A stretch of DNA of 58,132 bases, from assembly GCA_002348615.1 (NCBI GenBank), contig DEBR01000002.1, forward strand, positions 1,230 to 59,361. Direction: 5' to 3'. Made by a program: the position numbers and the translations under genes. Positions within the stretch are counted from its first letter, which is position 1. Every line of letters starts with the position of its first letter. Origin of the DNA: Candidatus Saccharibacteria bacterium UBA2951 (GTDB lineage Bacteria > Patescibacteriota > Saccharimonadia > Saccharimonadales > Saccharimonadaceae). This document shows positions 57,666 through 58,132 of this stretch, piece after piece. The notes under the pieces are model-generated. The model was not told where the DNA came from. It worked only from the letters and a program-made list of their open reading frames with translations, and did no database searches.

Positions 57666-58122
57666 ATTGCTGCAAGCGTTTCAAATCTTCGATTACCTGC
57701 CCGCCGTGACCAAGCGGCGTCACGCGGCCATATACTTTTTGCACCACACCGGTCGGGTCAATAATAAAGGTCTTTCTTAAGATTCCTTCGCGGCCAAACA
57801 TCTTTTTGCCCCAGGCTTCGTAGGCTTCGATAGCTGTTTTTTCAGGGTCACTCAGTAATTTGAAGTTTAGGTTGTATTTGGTTTTAAACTTTTCGTGCGT
57901 TGACGGCTCGTCCATACTAACACCTACCACTTCGGCACCAAGCGCGGTTATTTCATCGCGCGAGTCACGCAAGCTACATGCCTCGGTGGTACAACCGGGG
58001 GTGTCGTCTTTGGGATAAAAGTATAGTACCAGCCATTTGCCAGAAAAATCCTGCAAGGTCGTAACGTTACCCTCTGAATCTTTAAGTGAAAAATCAGGTG
58101 CTTTATACGGAGGTTGTGTCAT
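57664..58122 (-). CDS. bcp: thioredoxin-dependent peroxiredoxin Bcp
   Basis: Peroxide-reducing enzyme of 152 residues: FSGKWLVLYFYPKDDTPGCT holds the peroxidatic Cys, and EACSLRDSRDEI the second Cys five residues on, as in the Bcp (PrxQ) class. VVGVSMDEPSTHEKFKTKY and the tail KVYGRVTPLGHGGQVIEDL fit. The ATG at 58122 is ten bases from the window edge, so its promoter is not seen. Confidence 0.96.
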   Translation of the reverse strand: MTQPPYKAPDFSLKDSEGNVTTLQDFSGKWLVLYFYPKDDTPGCTTEACSLRDSRDEITALGAEVVGVSMDEPSTHEKFKTKYNLNFKLLSDPEKTAIEAYEAWGKKMFGREGILRKTFIIDPTGVVQKVYGRVTPLGHGGQVIEDLKRLQQ

Positions 58123-58132
58123 ACCTCTATTG

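Noticed and set aside
1..58132. TGA read as glycine
   Set aside because: Several well-bounded genes end in TGA at exact overlaps (for example the YdcF-like gene at 10921), so TGA is a stop here.
1..58132. CRISPR array or insertion sequence
   Set aside because: No regularly spaced repeats and no transposase-like protein were seen in any frame; the only long inverted repeat pair is at 27877/29484.

Overview
The window looks like a chromosome piece of a Candidatus Saccharibacteria (TM7) type Patescibacterium, or a very close relative. This is inferred from gene content; there is no rRNA in the window. Reasons: about half G+C, densely packed genes with many 4-base ATGA overlaps, TGA used as a normal stop (which argues against Gracilibacteria/SR1), Gram-positive wall genes (MurT/GatD, an RpfB-like protein with DUF348-G5-Rpf layout, LPQTG surface proteins), type IV pilin clusters, and fermentation through phosphoketolase and acetate kinase. 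Few biosynthetic genes are seen.

Layout. 1-6.7 kb: end of a pilin gene, a LysM/CHAP wall hydrolase behind a 260-nt folded leader, then an operon for an FtsA-like ATPase, a membrane protein of the 'baseplate J-like' type, RuvX and MltG. 6.7-9.9 kb: an unknown gene, a short alanyl-tRNA synthetase, and a 72-residue membrane protein with foreign-looking, very GC-rich codons. 9.9-20.5 kb: tRNA thiolation (cysteine desulfurase, MnmA), YdcF-like, MetRS, TatD, YfiH-like, RsmA, RpfB-like, PcrA/UvrD. 20.6-26.1 kb: TpiA, Pgk, Pyk and a GH5 glucanase-like enzyme. 26.2-30.4 kb: a surface-protein locus with two LPQTG proteins; between them lie a strong promoter, a candidate structured RNA, and a GC-rich cassette for a secreted protein bounded by inverted repeats. 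30.5-39 kb: a kinase/regulator pair, FolD, FolC and membrane proteins. 39-44.1 kb: MurB and a five-gene pilin cluster with a 686-residue adhesin-like pilin. 44.1-58.1 kb: GlyA, an HTH-MurA fusion, tRNAs, a nucleoside deaminase, AckA-Xfp, a membrane-bound ClpC-like ATPase, MurT-GatD, and a Bcp peroxiredoxin.

How it fits together: wall building and remodelling (MurA-like, MurB, MurT/GatD, MltG, CHAP, RpfB-like), pili and anchored surface proteins for contact with another cell, and a short fermentative energy pathway. Two ways of starting translation are visible. Many genes have a -10 box ending 7-9 bases before the start codon (leaderless mRNA), often in extended TGn form, while surface and wall genes tend to have full -35/-10 promoters, leaders and Shine-Dalgarno sites. 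Six tRNA genes are present (Glu-TTC, Lys-TTT, Arg-TCG, His-GTG, Gly-TCC, Arg-TCT). No CRISPR array, transposase or prophage was seen.
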